From positions 4,588,001 through 4,652,000 of the forward strand of contig NZ_RJJY01000001.1 in assembly GCF_003751085.1 (NCBI RefSeq): DNA of 64,000 nt, given 5' to 3'. Each line of letters starts with the position of its first letter. Within the stretch, counting starts at the first letter, position 1. The translations under genes were made by a program, and so were the position numbers. Source of the stretch: Micromonospora sp. Llam0. Lineage in GTDB: Bacteria; Actinomycetota; Actinomycetes; Mycobacteriales; Micromonosporaceae. Of the stretch, positions 60,688-64,000 are shown one piece after another. Below the pieces are notes generated by a model. That model was not told the DNA's origin. It saw nothing but the letters and a program-made list of their open reading frames with translations, and ran no database searches.

Positions 60688-61575
60688 TCAGGCCCGCACC
60701 TGCGGCAGTACGTCGGTCGCCACCTCGGCCAGCACCCGCTCGTCGCCGGCGTACCAACTGCTCCGGCGCGGCCAGTGGGTGATCACGTCGGTGAAGCCGA
60801 GCGCGGCGGCCCGACCGACCGCGTCGGCGAAGACGTCGGCGCTGGTCAGCGAGAAGACCGGTGCCGAGTCCAGCGACAGGTACCGGCGCAGGCTGCCGGA
60901 GTCCCGCCCGGCCCGGTCCAACGCCGCGTCGCACCGCTGCGCCAACTGGGCCACCGAGGCCCACCAGGCGGCCAGGTCGTCGAAGACGGTGCCGGTGGTC
61001 ACCCAGCCGGCCCCGTACCGTGCGACCAGGTCCAACGACCGGGGTCCGTTTGCGGCCAGGACGAACGGCACCCGGGGCCGCTGCCGGCAGCCGGGCGTGC
61101 TGCGGGCATCCACCGCCTGGAAGTACCGGCCCTGCCAGGTCACCCGGTCGGTGCGCAGCAGCAGGTCGAGCAGCTCGACGAACTCGGCGTACCGGTCGAC
61201 CCGGGCGCGCGGCGGCAACGGCCCGGCGCCGAGCACCGTGGCGTCGAACCCGAGCCCGCCCGCGCCGACCCCGAGCAGCAGCCGGCCGGCGGAGATGTCG
61301 TCCAACGCGGTGACCTCGCGGGCGAAGTGCACCGGGTGCCGGAAGTTCGGCGAGGCGACCAGGGTGCCGAGCGGGATCCGGGAGGTGACCGACGCGGCGG
61401 CGGCCAGCGTCGGGACCGCGTCGAACCACGGCCCGTCGACCAGGTCCCGCCACCCCAGATGATCGTAGGTCCAGGCGTGGTCGAAGCCCCACTCCTCGGC
61501 CTGGCGCCAGCGGCGCGACGTCACCGACCACGGCTCGTCCGGCAAAATCACGATCCCTACCCGCACGGTCGACAC
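60688..61575 (-). CDS. LLM-class flavin/F420-dependent oxidoreductase
   Basis: 295 residues from GTG 61575; GTG 61566 is also possible. TIM-barrel luciferase-like family: VGIVILPDEPW, WTYDHLGWRD, IPLGTLVASPNFRHPVHFAREV, GRLLLGVGAGG, RVPFVLAANGPRSLDLVARYGAGW. Probably uses F420, as most actinobacterial members do. Substrate unknown. Downstream neighbour (convergent) is the K+ channel gene; the upstream neighbour is the glucosidase. Confidence 0.93.
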   Translation of the reverse strand: MSTVRVGIVILPDEPWSVTSRRWRQAEEWGFDHAWTYDHLGWRDLVDGPWFDAVPTLAAAASVTSRIPLGTLVASPNFRHPVHFAREVTALDDISAGRLLLGVGAGGLGFDATVLGAGPLPPRARVDRYAEFVELLDLLLRTDRVTWQGRYFQAVDARSTPGCRQRPRVPFVLAANGPRSLDLVARYGAGWVTTGTVFDDLAAWWASVAQLAQRCDAALDRAGRDSGSLRRYLSLDSAPVFSLTSADVFADAVGRAAALGFTDVITHWPRRSSWYAGDERVLAEVATDVLPQVRA

Positions 61576-61606
61576 CCTACGCCCGGATGCCGTCAGACCA
61601 GACGCC

Positions 61607-61656
61607 CCGGTCAGGCCCGGCTGGCCGGTCAGGCCGCCGGGTGTGCCGGTCAGGCC
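61607..61656. repeat. Three spaced copies of CCGGTCAGGCC
   Basis: Copies at 61607-61617, 61625-61635 and 61646-61656. The last overlaps the stop of the glucosidase gene. They lie between it and the LLM gene. Confidence 0.65.
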
Positions 61657-63719
61657 GGCTGGCGTTCCCTGCGGTGGATGTCCATCCGGCCGCGACCGAA
61701 CGCGTCGATGCGGCCCCACCTGCCAGGAATGTCCAACAGTTCGATCCGGCCCATGCTGATCGGCAACGCCGGATCGATGACCAGGTGCTCGCCCTGCGGT
61801 TCCAGGCCGAGCAGGGTCCGCAGCAGCAGCAGCGTGGCCCCGGTCGACCAGGCCTGCGGGCTGCAGGAGGTCGGATACTCCACCGGATACTTGGTCAACG
61901 CCCGGTCGTAGCCGCCGAACGCCTCCGGCAACCGGCCGTTGAAGTACTGCGCGGCGTTGATGATCCCGTCGGCGATCCGGGCCGACTCCTCGACGAAGCC
62001 GTACCGGCGCAGCCCCCAGGCGATGAACGAGTTGTCGAACGGCCAGACCGTGCCGACGTGGTAGCCGATCGGGTTGAACCGGCCCTCCCCCTCCGCGAGG
62101 GTCCGCACCCCCCAGCCGGAGAACAGCCGGGGACTGAGTAGATGCCTGGCGACGCTCTTCGCCCTGTCGTCGTTGACGATGCCGCTCCACAGCAGATGTC
62201 CGGTGTTCGACGACAGCGCGTCGACCTGACCGCCCTCCGGGTCCAGCGCGAGCGCGAAGTACCCCCCGTCCTCCACCCAGTAGTCCCGGTTGAAGCGGGC
62301 CTTCAGATCGGCCGCCTCCCGCTCCAACTGGTCGGCGTACCCCGGGTCGTGCCAGATCTCGCGGGCCAGCCGGGCAGCGCGTCGCTTCGCGTCGTACGCG
62401 TACCCCTGCAGTTCGCAGGTCGCCCGGGGAAAGCCGGGCAGCCGGCCGTTCCGGTAGCAGATCGCGTCCCAGGAGTCCTTCCAGCACTGGTTCTCCAGGC
62501 CGGTTTCCGCGTTGCGCCGCTCGTACCACAGGTAGCCGTTGTTGAGCAGGTCACCGTAGGTGTCGATCCAGCGCAGCGCCTGCCGGGTCTCGGTCTCCAA
62601 AGTCCGGACCAGCTCGACGTCCCCGCTCCACCGCTCGTACTCGTCGAGCAGCACGACGAACAGCGGGGTCGAGTCGGCCGCGCCGAAGTACGGGGTGTGC
62701 GGCTGTTCCTCGAAGGCCGACGACTCGCCGTACCGGATCTCGTGCAGGATCTTGCCCGGTTCCTCGTCCCGGAAGTCATCGAGTTTGCTGCCCTGCAGCG
62801 CGCCGAGCAGCCGCAACGTCGCCGCTGCCAGCTCCGGCGCGAACGGCAGTGCCTGCAGGCTGGTGAAGATGCTGTCCCGACCGAACATCGTGGCGAACCA
62901 GGGCACACCGGCAGCCGGCACCGACTGCCCGGCCAGCGACAGCGGGGTGTAGCGCAGCGCGGCCAGGTCCACCAGACTCCGCCGGTACGTCGACGCGAGC
63001 GGCTCGCATTCGCAGGCCAGCCGGGGTGCCCGGGCGATCCACTCGTCCAGTTCCCGGCGCATCTCCGGCTTGGCCCGGTCGAAGTGCTGGCCGAGCAGAC
63101 CCTCCCGCAGGTCCCGCCCGTCCGGACCGATCGCGGTGGTCTTCACCTTGATGTGGGTGATCCACTTACCGTGCGGCTCGATGACGATGGTGAAGCTGAG
63201 CCCGTGCTCGTCGATCTCCGCCGGCTCGCTGCTGGAGATGATCGTCTCCCGGTGGAAGCTCTCCCGCTGGTAGCCGAGCCGCAGGCAGTCCCGGTCGACG
63301 TGGGCGTAGTGCTTGCCGACCTTGTGCCGGACGTCCTTGATCTCGAACAGGTCGGCGAAGTCGCTGCCCGCCTCCAGCCGGACGTTCAGCTCCATCGGCT
63401 CCTGGGCGTGGTTGAGGATGGTGATCTCCTCGTCGAAGCTCCCGCCCACCCAGCGTTGCCGGATCACCGACATCTCGGCGTCGACGTAGTGGGTCGGCTC
63501 GCCGGGAACCAGGAAGAACCGCGCCTCGAAGTACTGCAGGTCGTCGACCGACAGCGAGGACAGCCGCTCACCGTCGATGGTCAGCTGCCACTTCGACAGG
63601 AACCGGGTGTCGAACGAGAAGAGCCCGGTGGGCGCCGCCGGGGAGGCGTCGATGTCGCCCTGACTGTCGCTGACCACGAAGGTGTTGCCGTCCAGGATGC
63701 TGACCATGCCCTCGGTCAT
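61650..63719 (-). CDS. Glycogen debranching-type amylo-alpha-1,6-glucosidase-like enzyme
   Basis: 689 residues. The N-terminal glycogen-debranching N domain (VSILDGNTFVVSDSQGDI, FSFDTRFLSKWQLTIDG) is followed by a (alpha/alpha)6 GH15/amylo-1,6-glucosidase-like part: AAGVPWFATMFGRDSI, NQCWKDSWDAI, GHLLWSGIV, NPIGYHVGTVWPFDNSFIA. Acts on alpha-glucan or related oligosaccharides. Stop/start overlaps the SCP2-like gene by ATGA (63716-63719). Cytosolic. Exact specificity unknown. Confidence 0.92.
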   Translation of the reverse strand: MTEGMVSILDGNTFVVSDSQGDIDASPAAPTGLFSFDTRFLSKWQLTIDGERLSSLSVDDLQYFEARFFLVPGEPTHYVDAEMSVIRQRWVGGSFDEEITILNHAQEPMELNVRLEAGSDFADLFEIKDVRHKVGKHYAHVDRDCLRLGYQRESFHRETIISSSEPAEIDEHGLSFTIVIEPHGKWITHIKVKTTAIGPDGRDLREGLLGQHFDRAKPEMRRELDEWIARAPRLACECEPLASTYRRSLVDLAALRYTPLSLAGQSVPAAGVPWFATMFGRDSIFTSLQALPFAPELAAATLRLLGALQGSKLDDFRDEEPGKILHEIRYGESSAFEEQPHTPYFGAADSTPLFVVLLDEYERWSGDVELVRTLETETRQALRWIDTYGDLLNNGYLWYERRNAETGLENQCWKDSWDAICYRNGRLPGFPRATCELQGYAYDAKRRAARLAREIWHDPGYADQLEREAADLKARFNRDYWVEDGGYFALALDPEGGQVDALSSNTGHLLWSGIVNDDRAKSVARHLLSPRLFSGWGVRTLAEGEGRFNPIGYHVGTVWPFDNSFIAWGLRRYGFVEESARIADGIINAAQYFNGRLPEAFGGYDRALTKYPVEYPTSCSPQAWSTGATLLLLRTLLGLEPQGEHLVIDPALPISMGRIELLDIPGRWGRIDAFGRGRMDIHRRERQPA

Positions 63720-64000
63720 TGCTCAGTCCTCTCCCGCCGGGCGAACGCGCGTGGGTCGTGGGATCCGGGCGGGCCGGGCATCATCCGCTCGATCAGGATC
63801 AGCAGACGAAGGTCGCCGAGCACCATGATCTGTCCCCGGAGCATCGCCGCCATCGGATTGATCTCGCCCCGGGCCAGCCCTTCGAAGACCTCCTGATCGG
63901 TACGCAGCACGCTCTCCGCGTCGCGCTGCTCGCGCACCAGGCTGGCCCGGCCGTCGTCGAAGCTGACGAACCAGTAGTCCACCTGTTCGTCGTGTGCCAG
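63716..64000 (-). CDS. SCP2 sterol-transfer-like domain protein, 5' end outside the window
   Basis: 94 residues from the window edge; the frame is open through base 64000. FVSFDDGRASLV, then DQEVFEGLARGEINPMAAML and GDLRLLILIERM match the C-terminal half of the SCP2 domain. It likely binds a lipid-like ligand. The stop overlaps the glucosidase start (ATGA), so the two are coupled. Confidence 0.75.
   Translation of the reverse strand: MAHDEQVDYWFVSFDDGRASLVREQRDAESVLRTDQEVFEGLARGEINPMAAMLRGQIMVLGDLRLLILIERMMPGPPGSHDPRAFARRERTEQ

Overview
This is one window of a high-GC actinobacterial chromosome. Codon third positions are almost all G or C, GTG and TTG starts are common, and both strands are full of long antisense open frames. 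The gene types fit Micromonosporaceae (Micromonospora, Plantactinospora, Actinoplanes and relatives): roadblock proteins, F420-type flavoenzymes, a SigE-family sigma factor, a DUF5988 protein and cobalamin genes. The genus is an inference; there is no rRNA. About 50 genes, one tRNA and one complete insertion sequence are visible. No CRISPR array or riboswitch was recognised.

Region 1 (1-13.5 kb) is the edge of a type I polyketide cluster. A PKS gene enters from the left with two modules: KS-KR-ACP with no acyltransferase, then KS-AT-DH-KR-ACP with a malonyl-type AT. After a strong hairpin come an aclacinomycin-methylesterase-like hydrolase, a DUF5988 protein, an orphan histidine kinase and a PHBH-type FAD monooxygenase. 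These are plausible tailoring and regulatory genes.

Region 2 (13.5-27 kb) is mostly core or household. It holds a YihY/BrkB membrane protein gene with an in-frame TGA at codon 49, a Clp-N/HTH protein under two near-identical palindromes, two roadblock proteins, a glutathionyl-hydroquinone reductase with a small ABM protein, an M20 dipeptidase, and a pRiA4b ORF-3-like protein. A run cobD-cobQ-kinase-M48 peptidase follows, then an SSB.

Region 3 (27-36 kb) looks like one accessory oxidative cassette. Two paralogous SRPBCC proteins bracket a DDN-type F420 enzyme, an HxlR regulator, a flavin-dependent (acyl-CoA dehydrogenase-fold) monooxygenase, an SDR, a Tat-exported bicovalent FAD oxidase and an exported epoxide hydrolase. 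A shared CTTG-N7-CAAG dyad precedes the HxlR gene and the second SRPBCC gene.

Region 4 (36-46 kb) has a hydrolase, tRNA-Arg(TCT), a possible toxin-antitoxin-like pair, and an FtsX-type permease gene split by a 1.6-kb IS4-family element with target duplication. Removing the element restores one frame. Next come a small membrane protein, a NarL-type two-component system, and a SigE-family sigma factor overlapping a membrane protein with an FtsX-type extracellular domain.

Region 5 (46-64 kb) has an LTA-synthase-like phosphotransferase, a large secreted metzincin protease, a fused flavin reductase/methyltransferase, BluB, a GNAT, a nucleotidyltransferase-like/methyltransferase fusion, DinB, a phospholipid-methyltransferase-like protein, a K+ uptake pair (KtrA/KtrB) diverging from a K+ channel, an LLM flavoenzyme, a glycogen-debranching-type glucosidase and the end of an SCP2-like gene.
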